Shown in pieces: positions 46,358-55,941 of a stretch of 64,000 nt of DNA. The position numbers and the translations under genes are program-made. The notes under the pieces are model-generated. The model ran no database searches, was not told the DNA's origin, and saw only the letters and a list, made by a program, of their open reading frames with translations. The first letter of the stretch is position 1. Each line of letters opens with the position of its first letter. This DNA comes from Blastomonas sp. CACIA14H2 (GTDB taxonomy: Bacteria > Pseudomonadota > Alphaproteobacteria > Sphingomonadales > Sphingomonadaceae): the NCBI GenBank assembly GCA_000503195.1, contig AYSC01000006.1, positions 49,623 through 113,622 of the forward strand. Direction: 5' to 3'.

Positions 46358-49126
46358 TCAGAAGCGGCCGCGCAGCGTGATACCATAGGTGCGCGGTTCG
46401 CCGAGGAACGCCGAGAAGATCTGGCGTCCGCCGGGGAACTGCGGATCGACGAACGGCGCGGAGGTCGTGCCGGCCTGGAACGGGCTGTTGAACGCGACCT
46501 GGGTGAAGTCCTCGTTGAACAGATTCTGCGCCCAGAGCTCGACCGCCCAGCCCTGGTCGGGTCCGCGCAGACCGACGCGGGCATTGACCACGACGAAGCT
46601 CGGCTGTTCCTTCTGCGGGAACAGGTCTGATCCGGTGTTGAACGCATCGGTCACGCGGGTGTCGACATAGACCAGACCCGACAGGCCGCTATCGCCGATA
46701 TCCGGCGTCCAGGCCATCGATCCGGTCAGCGTCAGTTCGGGCGCGTTCGACAGGTTGTCGCCGGGCAGCTTGCGCAGCGCCGGATCGAGCGGCGCGCCGT
46801 TGCGGTTGCCGATCAGGTTGTTGCGATAGCTGGTATCGGCATAGGTCAGGCCGCCATTGACCGTGAAGGTCCGCGACGGACGGATCGAGGCTTCGAGCTC
46901 GACGCCCTGGGCGACCACACCATAGGTCACGTCGCCGCGGGCACAGCCGCCGGTCGTGGCGCTGAGATCGCGGTCGGCGCCGGCGAGATCGGCCTTACAG
47001 CCGTTGACCGTCTGCACCAGGAAGACGGTGCCGTTGAAGGTGTTGAGCTGGAAATTCTCGAACTGCTGACGGAACAGCGCGAGGTTGATGGTCAGCGGGC
47101 CACGCGAATATTTCGCGCCGATTTCGAACGCGTCGACGATTTCCTGGTCGAACTGCAGGTTGCGCACCAGCGCCTGGGCACCGCCCACGGCGGCGAAAGT
47201 GGTGACGGGCGCCTGGCCGAGCGGCGCGACGACCGGACCCTTGAGCGCCGAGCGGTCGAGGTTGAAACCGCCCGCCTTGTAGCCGCGCGAATAGCTGCCA
47301 TAGAGCAGCAGGTCGTCGGTGGGCTTCCACGACAGGACAGCGGTGCCGGTGAACTCGTTCTCGCTGCGGCGATCGCGGATCGATACGCCGTTGAGTTCGG
47401 CGGTCGAGTTGCCCTGGCAACCCAGGCCGATCAGCGCCCCGGCCAGCGCGCGCGCGGTGGCATTGGGGCTGATCAGATCGTCGGTGAGCGATCCCTGCAA
47501 CCGGGTGCAGACGGTGTTGTCGTTGCTGAAGGTCGCGTTGAAGCGTTTGCGCTCGTTGGTGTAGCGCAGACCGACGGTCAGATCGAGCGTATCGGTGATG
47601 TGGAAGATGTTGTGCGTGAAGAACGCATAGTTGCGGCTGTTCTGGAAATAGCGGTCGCTGATCGAGCCCAGATTGTTGAGCGTGTCGAGCAGCGCAAAGC
47701 CATTGGCAATATCCGCGCCAGTCTGGCCGCCGCCCGAGGCGGCTGCCAGCGTTGCGGGGCCGACACCGGGTGCGACGCAACCCGGCGAGGTCGGCGAATA
47801 GAGCCCAGCCAGGCCGCCGCCCGAGATGATGCGGCAGGTGGCAAAGCGGCCATACTGGTTGCCGAAGCGCAAATTGTCGCGCACGGTCAGGTCTTCGTCG
47901 GCGAAATAGCCGCCGACCAGCCAGTCGAGCTTGCCGTCGAACGCCTCACCCTGCAGGCGCAGCTCCTGGGTGAAGGTCTTGAACTGGCGGAACTGGGCGT
48001 CGGTATTGTCGGCGCGGTAGAGAATGTCGACCGCGCTGTAATCGGTGTCCGAGGCCTGGCTGTTCTTGTAATAGCGATAGCCGGTGATCGAGGTCAGCGT
48101 CGCGCCGCCGATGTCCCAGTTCACTTCGAGCGAGAGACCGCCATCCTTGGTCTTGCCGTCATAGGTGCGGCCACGGGTCACGAAGGTCTGGCGGCTGAAC
48201 GGATCGTTGAACGAGCCGATCGGCTGGCCGAGGTCGCGCAGCACGTTGATGATGTTGTTGCCCGTCGCCTGGAGCGGGGCGAGCGGGGTCGACGGATTGT
48301 TCAGATCGCCGATCAGCGGGTTGAAATCGCGGCCGAGATAGACCGCGCCGCAGCAGCGCTCGTCGCGATTGGTATAGTCGGCGATGAAGCGGAACGAGAC
48401 CGCGTCCACCGGCTCCCACAACAGCTGGCCCTTGACGAAATAGCGGTCGCGATTGTTGAGATCGAGATTGTTGTTCACGTCGCGCAGGAAGCCATCGCGC
48501 TTTTCGTAGACGCCGTCGAAGCGCGCCGCCAGCGTCTCGCTGATCGGACCGGTCAAGCCGCCGGCCAGGCGGATATTGTCGTAATTGCCATAGGTCGCCT
48601 CGCCGAAGCCGCCGAACTCGAATTCGGGCTTTTTCGAATAGATCGACAGGATACCCGCCGAGGCGTTGCGGCCGAACAATGTGCCCTGCGGACCGCGCAG
48701 CACTTCCACCCGGTCGAGCTCGCCCAGTTCGTTGAGGCCGATGCCCGAGCGCGAGCGATAGACGCCGTCGATGAACACCGCGACCGAGCTTTCGAGGCCC
48801 GGGTTGTCGCCGACCGTGCCGATACCGCGGATACGCGCCGATCCGTTCGCCTCGTTGCCGGTAGAGGACACGAGCAGCGAGGGCACGACCTGGTTCAGCT
48901 GGCGGATGTCGTTGGCGCCGGTATTCTCGAGCGTTTCGGCATTGACCGCCGACACCGCGACCGGAACGTCGGACAGCAGCTGCTCGCGGCCCTGGGCGAC
49001 GACGACAATGGTGTTGCCGTCATTGGTGCCTTCCTGATCCGCCTCCTGCGCCAGCGCGGGGCTCGCCATGGCAACGAGGCCGGCGGAAAGCATCAGGGTT
49101 ACACGGCTGGTCTTGCCGAAACGCAT
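46358..49126 (-). CDS. TonB-dependent outer-membrane receptor
   Basis: A 922-residue protein. Signal peptide MRFGKTSRVTLMLSAGLVAM ends near ASPALAQ. The TonB-box region is followed by the plug (SDVPVAVSAVNAETLENTG, LNQVVPSLLVSS, VEVLRGPQGTLFGRNASAG). A 22-strand-type barrel ends in the terminal Phe of YGITLRGRF. GAGAGGA 7 nt before 49126 decides the start. The plug type is common in sphingomonad receptors for aromatic, plant or siderophore ligands; the ligand cannot be told. Confidence 0.93.
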   Translation of the reverse strand: MRFGKTSRVTLMLSAGLVAMASPALAQEADQEGTNDGNTIVVVAQGREQLLSDVPVAVSAVNAETLENTGANDIRQLNQVVPSLLVSSTGNEANGSARIRGIGTVGDNPGLESSVAVFIDGVYRSRSGIGLNELGELDRVEVLRGPQGTLFGRNASAGILSIYSKKPEFEFGGFGEATYGNYDNIRLAGGLTGPISETLAARFDGVYEKRDGFLRDVNNNLDLNNRDRYFVKGQLLWEPVDAVSFRFIADYTNRDERCCGAVYLGRDFNPLIGDLNNPSTPLAPLQATGNNIINVLRDLGQPIGSFNDPFSRQTFVTRGRTYDGKTKDGGLSLEVNWDIGGATLTSITGYRYYKNSQASDTDYSAVDILYRADNTDAQFRQFKTFTQELRLQGEAFDGKLDWLVGGYFADEDLTVRDNLRFGNQYGRFATCRIISGGGLAGLYSPTSPGCVAPGVGPATLAAASGGGQTGADIANGFALLDTLNNLGSISDRYFQNSRNYAFFTHNIFHITDTLDLTVGLRYTNERKRFNATFSNDNTVCTRLQGSLTDDLISPNATARALAGALIGLGCQGNSTAELNGVSIRDRRSENEFTGTAVLSWKPTDDLLLYGSYSRGYKAGGFNLDRSALKGPVVAPLGQAPVTTFAAVGGAQALVRNLQFDQEIVDAFEIGAKYSRGPLTINLALFRQQFENFQLNTFNGTVFLVQTVNGCKADLAGADRDLSATTGGCARGDVTYGVVAQGVELEASIRPSRTFTVNGGLTYADTSYRNNLIGNRNGAPLDPALRKLPGDNLSNAPELTLTGSMAWTPDIGDSGLSGLVYVDTRVTDAFNTGSDLFPQKEQPSFVVVNARVGLRGPDQGWAVELWAQNLFNEDFTQVAFNSPFQAGTTSAPFVDPQFPGGRQIFSAFLGEPRTYGITLRGRF

Positions 49127-49284
49127 GGGCATATCCTCTCTCCTGAAATAATTTTGTTGGCGGTCATGCGCCGCCTTGACGTGAACGTTAGACCAAAATC
49201 GGCGGGATTCCAGCGTTTGCGCGGGTTCCAAGCAAAAATGCAGATGGTTGTCGCGAAAACGCAACACCAGTTATGCAAGTGACA

Positions 49285-49965
49285 TTATCGCCGGAAATCT
49301 GCCGTTTTTTGCAAGTGAAAGCGCAACGCCCTGCTTTCCGTAGCGACAATGGCATGGGGGTCCTGCCCCAGGACCGAGAGGATCGCCGGATCATCGGCGT
49401 CGAGCCCTCCGGTCAAAGCCCCGAAGGCCGGCAGGATCAGGCGGTCCGAACAGGCCACGAAGCACGGCCTCGAGACCGTCCGTCCCCGCAGCCGGACCCG
49501 TATCCGCGGGTGGAAATGGCCCGAAAGCTCCGGGACGCTCATCCGCGATTCGGCCCTGTGGCGCAGCGCCAGCCCAGCCAGATCGGCCTCTCCGATGACC
49601 CTGCCGCCAAAGCCGTTGGCGAGCGCGCTGTCATGGTTGCCGGTGATCCAGTGCAGCGCAATCCGGCGCGACAGACTTTCGAGCCGCGCAGCGAGCGCCG
49701 GGTCGAGCCGCGTCGCCCCGTCGCTGTCGTGGAAATTGTCGCCCAGGCACCACAGGCTGGTCGCGCCGCACCCGTCGAGCGCGCACTCGAGCCGGTCGAG
49801 CGTCGCGGCGCTGTCATAAGGCGGCAGCATCTGCCCCGATCGGGCATACCAGCTCGCCTTTTCGAAATGCAGGTCGGCTACGAACAGCGCCTTTTCGCGC
49901 GGCCAGTAGAGCGCGGCGCGATCGACGATGACGAAATCCTGACCGGCGAACGAAAGGGGAACCAT
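49285..49965 (-). CDS. pdeM: PdeM-type metallophosphoesterase (ligase-associated DNA-repair endonuclease)
   Basis: A 226-residue calcineurin-like enzyme. ALFVADLHFEK carries the D-x-H metal site, LWCLGDNFHD the GD-N site, ITGNHD the GNHD motif, and ELSGHFHPR the final histidines. This set and length match PdeM, usually found next to a DNA ligase-associated helicase and ligase; those are not nearby here. The TonB receptor start lies 158 nt downstream on the same strand. Nuclease or phosphodiesterase activity is expected. Confidence 0.85.
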   Translation of the reverse strand: MVPLSFAGQDFVIVDRAALYWPREKALFVADLHFEKASWYARSGQMLPPYDSAATLDRLECALDGCGATSLWCLGDNFHDSDGATRLDPALAARLESLSRRIALHWITGNHDSALANGFGGRVIGEADLAGLALRHRAESRMSVPELSGHFHPRIRVRLRGRTVSRPCFVACSDRLILPAFGALTGGLDADDPAILSVLGQDPHAIVATESRALRFHLQKTADFRR

Positions 49966-50045
49966 GATCCCGCCATGCCGCAGCGCGCCGCGCCTTGCAA
50001 GCCCGGTGCTTGGCAGATCGTCGCACGCCGATTATGGGGCAGCAC

Positions 50046-50819
50046 ATGACCGGCCCCACCAAATATCCGCTGACCGTCGCGGCGCTCTATCACTTTGCGC
50101 CGATCGCCGAGCCGCACACCGTGCGCGACGTGCTGCACGCGCTGTGCGAGGGCGAGGGGCTGTGCGGCACGCTGCTGATCGCGCAGGAGGGGGTGAACGG
50201 GACGATGGCAGGACCCCAACCGGGCGTGGCCGCACTGGTCGATGCGATCCGCGCGATGCCGGGCTTCGCCGCCATCGAGGTCAAATATTCGGGTGCGCAC
50301 GCGCGCCCGTTCAAGCGGCTCAAGGTCAAGGTGAAGCGCGAGATCGTCACCATGGGCGTGCCCGATATCGATCCGGTGCATGGGCAAGGCGCCTATGTCG
50401 ATCCGGCGGACTGGAACGCGCTGGTCGCCGATCCCGATACGGTGGTGATCGACACGCGCAACAGCTTCGAGTTTGCGCAAGGGACGTTTTCGGGCTCGGT
50501 CGATCCGGGCACCGAGCGGTTCACCCAGTTTCCCGCCTGGTTCGACGCCCAGGCCGAGGAGCTACGCCAATCGGGCAAGAAGATCGCGATGTTCTGCACC
50601 GGCGGCATCCGCTGCGAAAAGGCGACCGCCTATGTCCGCGCGCAGGGCTTTGACGAGGTCTACCACCTCCGCGGCGGCATCCTGAAATATCTCGAAGAGG
50701 TGCCCGCCGAGCAATCGCTGTTCGAGGGTGGTTGCTTCGTCTTCGACGAGCGCGTCGCGCTCGGCCAGGGGCTCGAGCTGCTCGATGTCGAGCGCGCGGT
50801 GGCGAAGGGCGGGGCGTAA
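50046..50819 (+). CDS. trhO: tRNA uridine-34 hydroxylase TrhO
   Basis: A 257-residue protein. The N-terminal ferredoxin-like domain (CGTLLIAQEGVNGTMAGP) is followed by a rhodanese domain with VIDTRNSFEFAQGTFSGS and the active-site loop FCTGGIRCEKA (cysteine near residue 184). TrhO installs 5-hydroxyuridine at the tRNA wobble base. ATG 50046 gives the usual family N-terminus; an in-frame ATG at 50034 lacks a clear ribosome-binding site. Confidence 0.88.
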   Translation: MTGPTKYPLTVAALYHFAPIAEPHTVRDVLHALCEGEGLCGTLLIAQEGVNGTMAGPQPGVAALVDAIRAMPGFAAIEVKYSGAHARPFKRLKVKVKREIVTMGVPDIDPVHGQGAYVDPADWNALVADPDTVVIDTRNSFEFAQGTFSGSVDPGTERFTQFPAWFDAQAEELRQSGKKIAMFCTGGIRCEKATAYVRAQGFDEVYHLRGGILKYLEEVPAEQSLFEGGCFVFDERVALGQGLELLDVERAVAKGGA

Positions 50820-50836
50820 TCCCGCATCCCTTGTAC

Positions 50837-50919
50837 CGTCACCCCCGCGGAAGCTGGGGTCCCGCTTCACCCTTTACCGTCAGCGCAGAAGCGGGATTCC
50901 CGTTTTCTCGGGAATGACG
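50837..50919. repeat. Interspersed GC-rich intergenic repeat
   Basis: Starts CGTCACCCCCGCGGA and ends GGGAATGACG, so the outermost five bases (CGTCA/TGACG) are inverted. The GAAGCGGGATTCCCG part forms an internal hairpin. The same 15-nt start recurs at 63978. Small repeats of this sort are frequent between genes in sphingomonads. It sits between convergent trhO and the desaturase gene. Confidence 0.65.
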
Positions 50920-50923
50920 AAAT

Positions 50924-52033
50924 TCAGCCGCGCGCCCTGGTTCCGAACGTGCTCTTGACCAGCCGCGTCACCAGCCCGGCAAGGCTGCGATAATTGGCGA
51001 GCTGGTAGGTCGATTCTACGCCGAGTTCGCGCGACAGGCGGCGGTGCGCCTCGGGCAGCGCGTGATAGGGCACGCCGGGCAGCAGATGGTGCAGCGCGTG
51101 GTAGCGCAGGCCCACCGGCGCCCACAGCTCGGGCAGCAGGCCCGGCGGGGGCACGTTGACGCTGTCGAGATACTGCGCGGTGACGCTCATCGGCTCGTCC
51201 TCGTTCTCCCACAGATGCGCGACCAGGGTGCGTATCTGGTTGAGCACCATCGTGCCCGAGACGATGGCGAGGCCGATCAGGAAGGCGCGCAGCGGCAGGG
51301 TGCCGGTCGCGACCAGCGCGATCAGCGTCATCGCCCAGGCACTGGCCAGCGTTTCAAGCACCAGCCAGTGCTTGCGCGCCTGACCTTCGGGCATCGCACG
51401 GCGAAAGGCGGGGTTGATGACGAGCCCCGAATAGCGCTCGACCACGATGCGGCGCAGCGGCGGGATGATCAGCGATAGCGGCGACAGCACGCCATAGCGG
51501 ATGATCAGCCCGATCGGGCCCAAGGCCGCGACCAGCACGAACAGCGGCACCGTCCACGGCTTCATCAGTGCGAGCGGCAGATATTCGGGGTCCTTGACCG
51601 TGCCGTAGCGCAGCCGCTGATGGTGCAGATTGTGCACGCCTTCGTACATGAAGCTGGGGATCAGCAGCGGAATGCCGACCAGCGCGTTCCAGCCGGCATT
51701 GAATCCGGGCACCGCATCGGGGCGCAAATGGGTGAGCTCGTGGATGAAGCTGCCCGCGCGGTACAGCGCGAGAATCGCGACCAGCGCGCAGAGCAGCGCC
51801 AGGCCGACGCCATCGACCAGGATCGCCCCTGCCAGCGCGGCATAGCCAACCATGGCCGAGGCGAGCATGTCCGCCCAATAGACTCCCGGCTTCGCGGCAT
51901 TGAGATCGCGCGTCAGCGACGCTGCGGCGCGGATCATCGCCATGTCGTCGGGCACCTGGCCGCTGGCGCGCGCAAGCGTCGCACCCTGGGGGGCGCTGCG
52001 ACCGGATTCGGAAAGGGGGAAACTGCTGGCCAT
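50924..52033 (-). CDS. Membrane fatty acid desaturase family protein
   Basis: A 369-residue protein with several hydrophobic helices and the three histidine boxes FIHELTHLRPD (HxxxH), GVHNLHHQR (HxxHH) and RYHALHHLLPG (HxxHH) that bind the di-iron centre. It desaturates or hydroxylates an acyl chain in the inner membrane; the substrate and position cannot be predicted. The C-terminus is short and basic. Transcribed towards the repeat at 50837. Confidence 0.87.
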   Translation of the reverse strand: MASSFPLSESGRSAPQGATLARASGQVPDDMAMIRAAASLTRDLNAAKPGVYWADMLASAMVGYAALAGAILVDGVGLALLCALVAILALYRAGSFIHELTHLRPDAVPGFNAGWNALVGIPLLIPSFMYEGVHNLHHQRLRYGTVKDPEYLPLALMKPWTVPLFVLVAALGPIGLIIRYGVLSPLSLIIPPLRRIVVERYSGLVINPAFRRAMPEGQARKHWLVLETLASAWAMTLIALVATGTLPLRAFLIGLAIVSGTMVLNQIRTLVAHLWENEDEPMSVTAQYLDSVNVPPPGLLPELWAPVGLRYHALHHLLPGVPYHALPEAHRRLSRELGVESTYQLANYRSLAGLVTRLVKSTFGTRARG

Positions 52034-52120
52034 ATTGTTCCTGTACTGATCGCCTGCTTAAGCCACGGCAACGTGGCAGCATGATGGCAATATCTGGCCC
52101 GCATTTCCTTGACACAGATC

Positions 52121-53341
52121 ATGGCAGAGCGACAAAGGGCGCGGCCCCTTGCGGGCGCCCATGACGATGAAGGACGAGTTTTGGCGGACCAGCAGCAGAT
52201 AAGCGTCAGCCCGGTGAACGACAAGGCCGGGCTCAAGGCGTTCGTCGAGATCGCCTATGACCTGAACGCCTCCGACCCCGCCTGGGTGCCGCCGCTGCGC
52301 GCCGAAGTCTACGAGATGTTCAACCCGGCCAAGAACCCCTTCTACGGCCATGCCACCGTCCAGCCGATGATCGCGACGCGCGGCGGCAAGACGGTGGGGC
52401 GGATCTCCGCGCATATCGATCATCTTGCGCTGACCCAGCCGGTCGAACAGGGCATGGGCCCCGGTACCGGCAATTTCGGCATGTTCGAGGCGGCGGACGA
52501 GGACGTGGCCCGCGCACTGCTGAACGCCGCCGAGCAATGGCTGCGCGACCAGGGCATGACCCGCGCGCTCGGCCCGTTGAGCCTTTCGATCTGGGACGAA
52601 CCGGGGCTGCTCACCTTCGGCCATGACCGCCCGCCGATCATCATGATGGGGCATCACAATGCCGCCTATCAGGGCTGGATCGAGCGCGCCGGGTATACAC
52701 CTGCCAAGAAGCTGCTGTCCTACGAGCTGCCGATCGTCGAAGGCTTTTCGCCGCTGATCCAGCGCATCGTCGCTGCCGGGCGCAAGAACGAGCGCATCCG
52801 GCTGCGCAAGGTCGACAAGAGCCGGTTCGACGAGGATGCCGCGACGATCCTGGCGATCCTCAACGATGCCTGGGGCGAGAACTGGGGCTTCGTGCCGATC
52901 ACCGACGCGGAAATCGCCTATATCGGCAAGAAGCTTCGCCCGCTGGTGCGCGAGGACCTGATCATGATCGCCGAATATGATGGGCGTCCGGTCGCGTTCC
53001 TGATGACCTTGCCCGACATCAACACCGTCATCGCGCCGCTCAAGGGATCGCTCTTCCCGTTCGGCTGGGCGAAGCTGCTCTGGTGGCTGCGCACGTGCCG
53101 CTCACCCAGCGTGCGCGTGCCGCTGATGGGCGTGGTCAAGGACCTGCAGAACACGCGTATGGCCGCGCAGCTCGCCTTCATGCTGATCGAGACGATCCGC
53201 GTCGAGGCGGTCAAGCATTACGGCACGGTGCGCGGCGAGATCGGCTGGGTGCTTGAGGACAATCAGGGCATGAACGCGATCGCCGATGCGATCGAAAGCA
53301 AGATCAACCGCGAATATCTGATCTACGAAAAGTCGCTCTGA
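52121..53341 (+). CDS. GNAT-like N-acetyltransferase family protein (COG0454-type, YghO-like)
   Basis: A 406-residue protein. After a polar start, FVEIAYDLNASDPAWVPPLR and EMFNPAKNPFY begin the conserved domain; GPLSLSIWDEPGLL and the C-terminal RMAAQLAFMLIETIRVEAVKHYG followed by EIGWVLEDNQGMNAIADAIESK match the late part of this family, often labelled dATP pyrophosphohydrolase without evidence. It is divergent from the desaturase with an 87-nt shared region. The start at 52121 is uncertain. Confidence 0.68.
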   Translation: MAERQRARPLAGAHDDEGRVLADQQQISVSPVNDKAGLKAFVEIAYDLNASDPAWVPPLRAEVYEMFNPAKNPFYGHATVQPMIATRGGKTVGRISAHIDHLALTQPVEQGMGPGTGNFGMFEAADEDVARALLNAAEQWLRDQGMTRALGPLSLSIWDEPGLLTFGHDRPPIIMMGHHNAAYQGWIERAGYTPAKKLLSYELPIVEGFSPLIQRIVAAGRKNERIRLRKVDKSRFDEDAATILAILNDAWGENWGFVPITDAEIAYIGKKLRPLVREDLIMIAEYDGRPVAFLMTLPDINTVIAPLKGSLFPFGWAKLLWWLRTCRSPSVRVPLMGVVKDLQNTRMAAQLAFMLIETIRVEAVKHYGTVRGEIGWVLEDNQGMNAIADAIESKINREYLIYEKSL

Positions 53342-53482
53342 CCCGGACCGCAGACAACCGGCGCGTTCAGATCATTGCAACATTCGCGCGTTATGGCGCT
53401 CGATCTGCCCCAGGGCGGCGGGGTTTGACGCCCCGTTGCCCGCCCACTAGACGACACCAAACGCTGTGGAGCTTATCCCCCT

Positions 53483-54784
53483 ATGAAGATCGCGATGATT
53501 GGTTCGGGCTATGTCGGCCTGGTGTCGGGTGCCTGTTTCGCCGATTTCGGCCATGACGTGGTCTGCGTCGACAAGGATCCGGCCAAGATCGAATCGCTGC
53601 TCGCCGGAGTCATGCCGATCTACGAGCCGGGGCTCGAAGGGCTGGTTTCGGCCAATGTGCGCGCCGGGCGCCTGTCCTTTTCGACCGATCTGCCCTCGAG
53701 CGTCGCCGATGCCGATGCGGTGTTCATCGCGGTGGGCACGCCCTCGCGCCGCGGCGACGGCTTTGCGGACCTGAGCTATGTGCGCGATGCTGCGCGCGAG
53801 ATCGGCGAATCGATCCGCAAGCGCTGCGTCGTCGTCACCAAGTCGACCGTTCCGGTCGGCACCGGCGACGAGGTCGAGAAGATCATCCGCCAGACCGCGC
53901 CGGAGGCCGATTTCGAGGTCGTCTCCAACCCCGAATTCCTGCGCGAGGGCGCGGCGATCGGCGATTTCAAGCGGCCCGACCGCATCGTCGTCGGCACCGA
54001 GGTCGAATGGGCGCGCGACTATATGCGCGAAATCTACCAGCCGCTGTTCCTCAACGAATCGCCGATCCTGTTCGTCTCGCGTCGCACGTCCGAGGTGATC
54101 AAATACGCCGCGAACGCGTTTCTCGCGACCAAGATCACCTTCATCAACGAGATGGCCGATCTGTGCGAAAAGGTCGGCGCCAACGTGCAGGACGTCTCGC
54201 GCGGCATCGGGCTCGACGGCCGGATCGGCGCCAAGTTCCTGCACGCAGGCCCCGGCTATGGCGGCAGCTGCTTCCCCAAGGACACGCTGGCGCTGATGAA
54301 GACCGCGCAGGACCATGAGGCGCCGCTGCAGATCGTCGAGGCGGTGGTGCGCGTCAACGACCTGCGCAAGCGCGCGATGGCGCGCAAGGTGATCGCGGCG
54401 ATGGGCGGCGATGTCGAGGGCAAGCGCATCGCGATGCTGGGGCTGACCTTCAAGCCCAATACCGACGACATGCGCGATGCCCCCGCGATCGTCATCGCGC
54501 AGGGGCTGATCGATGCAGGCGCCGAGGTCGTCGCTTATGATCCCGAGGGCATGGAAGCGGCGCGCGCGCTGATGCCGGGCGTGGAAATGGCCGAGGGCGC
54601 CTATCAGGCGCTCGAAGGAGCCGATTGCGCGGTGATCGTCACCGAATGGGACGTGTTCCGCGCCCTCGCGCTGCCGCGCGTGCTCGGCACGATGCGCGGC
54701 AACACGCTGGTCGACCTGCGCAACATCTACAAGCCCGAGCAGATGAAGGCTGCGGGCTTCCATTATGTGAGCGTCGGCCGCTGA
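53483..54784 (+). CDS. ugd: UDP-glucose 6-dehydrogenase
   Basis: A 433-residue enzyme. MIGSGYVGLVSG is the NAD-binding Rossmann motif, GTPSRRGDGFADLSYV and the STVPVGTGD loop follow, and the catalytic cysteine is in YGGSCFPKDT at about residue 262. The C-terminal FKPNTDDMRDAP is the UDP-binding region. It makes UDP-glucuronate for polysaccharide synthesis. It is 26 nt upstream of wecB, so both nucleotide-sugar genes are probably cotranscribed. Confidence 0.92.
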   Translation: MKIAMIGSGYVGLVSGACFADFGHDVVCVDKDPAKIESLLAGVMPIYEPGLEGLVSANVRAGRLSFSTDLPSSVADADAVFIAVGTPSRRGDGFADLSYVRDAAREIGESIRKRCVVVTKSTVPVGTGDEVEKIIRQTAPEADFEVVSNPEFLREGAAIGDFKRPDRIVVGTEVEWARDYMREIYQPLFLNESPILFVSRRTSEVIKYAANAFLATKITFINEMADLCEKVGANVQDVSRGIGLDGRIGAKFLHAGPGYGGSCFPKDTLALMKTAQDHEAPLQIVEAVVRVNDLRKRAMARKVIAAMGGDVEGKRIAMLGLTFKPNTDDMRDAPAIVIAQGLIDAGAEVVAYDPEGMEAARALMPGVEMAEGAYQALEGADCAVIVTEWDVFRALALPRVLGTMRGNTLVDLRNIYKPEQMKAAGFHYVSVGR

Positions 54785-54810
54785 ACCGGCAGGCGGGGGG
54801 AGACAACGGC

Positions 54811-55941
54811 ATGGCACGGCGGATTGCGGTGATTTTCGGCACTCGGCCCGAGGCGATCAAGCTGTTCCCGGTGGTCGCCGCGCTCCGGGCCGCGCCCGAT
54901 CTGGAGCCGGTGGTGCTGGTCACCGGCCAGCATCGCGAGATGCTCGACCAGGTGCTCGAGATTGCCGGGCTGGTGCCCGACCATGACCTGGCGCTGATGC
55001 AGCCGGGCCAGAGCCTCGACGAGATCAGCGCGCGGCTGCTCACCGGCATCGGCGGCGTGCTCGATGCCGAAAAGCCCGACATGGTGATCGTGCAGGGCGA
55101 CACCGCGACCGCAATGTGTGGCGCGCTCGCCGCCTATTATCGCAAGATCCCGGTCGCGCATGTCGAGGCCGGCTTGCGCAGCGGCAATATCTATCACCCC
55201 TGGCCCGAAGAGGTGAACCGCAAGATCATCGGCACGTTCGCCGATCTGCACTTCGCGCCGACCGGGACCGCAGCCGATGCGCTGCGCCGCGAGGCGGTGG
55301 ACGAGGCGAAGATCCTGGTCACCGGCAACACGGTGATCGATGCGCTCCACTGGGTCACCGACAAGCTCGCCGCCGATCCCGGCCAGGCGGGCCTGCTCGC
55401 CCCGGTCGAAGCGCGCTTTGCGGGCAAGCGGATGATCGGCGTGACCACACACCGGCGCGAGAATTTCGGCAGCGGCATGGACGATATCGCGCACGCCATC
55501 CGCGAGCTTGCCGCGCGCGACGATGTCGCGATCATCTTCCCGGTCCATCTCAATCCGCAGGTCCGCGCGGCGATGCTGCCGATCCTGGGCGGGCAGGGCA
55601 ATGTCGCGCTGCTCGAGCCGCTCGACTATCTCAACTTCACCCGGCTGCTGCAGATTGCCGAGCTGATGCTGACCGATAGCGGCGGCGTGCAGGAAGAGGC
55701 ACCCGCGCTCGGCAAGCCGGTGCTCGTGATGCGCGACACCACCGAGCGGCCCGAGGGCGTCGCAGCAGGCACGGCAAAGCTGGTCGGCACCGACCGCGCG
55801 CTGATCGTCGCCGAAGCCACCCGGCTGCTCGACGACCCGGCCGCCTATGCCGCCATGGCCCAGGCGCACAACCCGTTCGGCGATGGCAAGAGCTCAGGCA
55901 GGATCGCCAATGCCATCAGCGCCTGGTTCGCCCGGCTATAA
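54811..55941 (+). CDS. wecB: UDP-N-acetylglucosamine 2-epimerase, non-hydrolysing
   Basis: A 376-residue enzyme. FGTRPEAIKLFPVV at the N-terminus, VIVQGDTATAMC, AHVEAGLRSGNIYHPWPEEVNRK and THRRENFG are the conserved blocks of the family, and LTDSGGVQEEAPALGKPVLVMRDTTERPEG is the UDP-binding site. It interconverts UDP-GlcNAc and UDP-ManNAc for surface glycans. The first bases of the 3' end overlap the convergent LytTR gene by 6 nt. Confidence 0.92.
   Translation: MARRIAVIFGTRPEAIKLFPVVAALRAAPDLEPVVLVTGQHREMLDQVLEIAGLVPDHDLALMQPGQSLDEISARLLTGIGGVLDAEKPDMVIVQGDTATAMCGALAAYYRKIPVAHVEAGLRSGNIYHPWPEEVNRKIIGTFADLHFAPTGTAADALRREAVDEAKILVTGNTVIDALHWVTDKLAADPGQAGLLAPVEARFAGKRMIGVTTHRRENFGSGMDDIAHAIRELAARDDVAIIFPVHLNPQVRAAMLPILGGQGNVALLEPLDYLNFTRLLQIAELMLTDSGGVQEEAPALGKPVLVMRDTTERPEGVAAGTAKLVGTDRALIVAEATRLLDDPAAYAAMAQAHNPFGDGKSSGRIANAISAWFARL

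Noticed and set aside
47600..49282. A 560-residue plus-strand frame opposite the TonB receptor
   Set aside because: It mirrors the receptor codons. The receptor has a signal peptide, plug motifs and terminal Phe, so the antisense frame is spurious.
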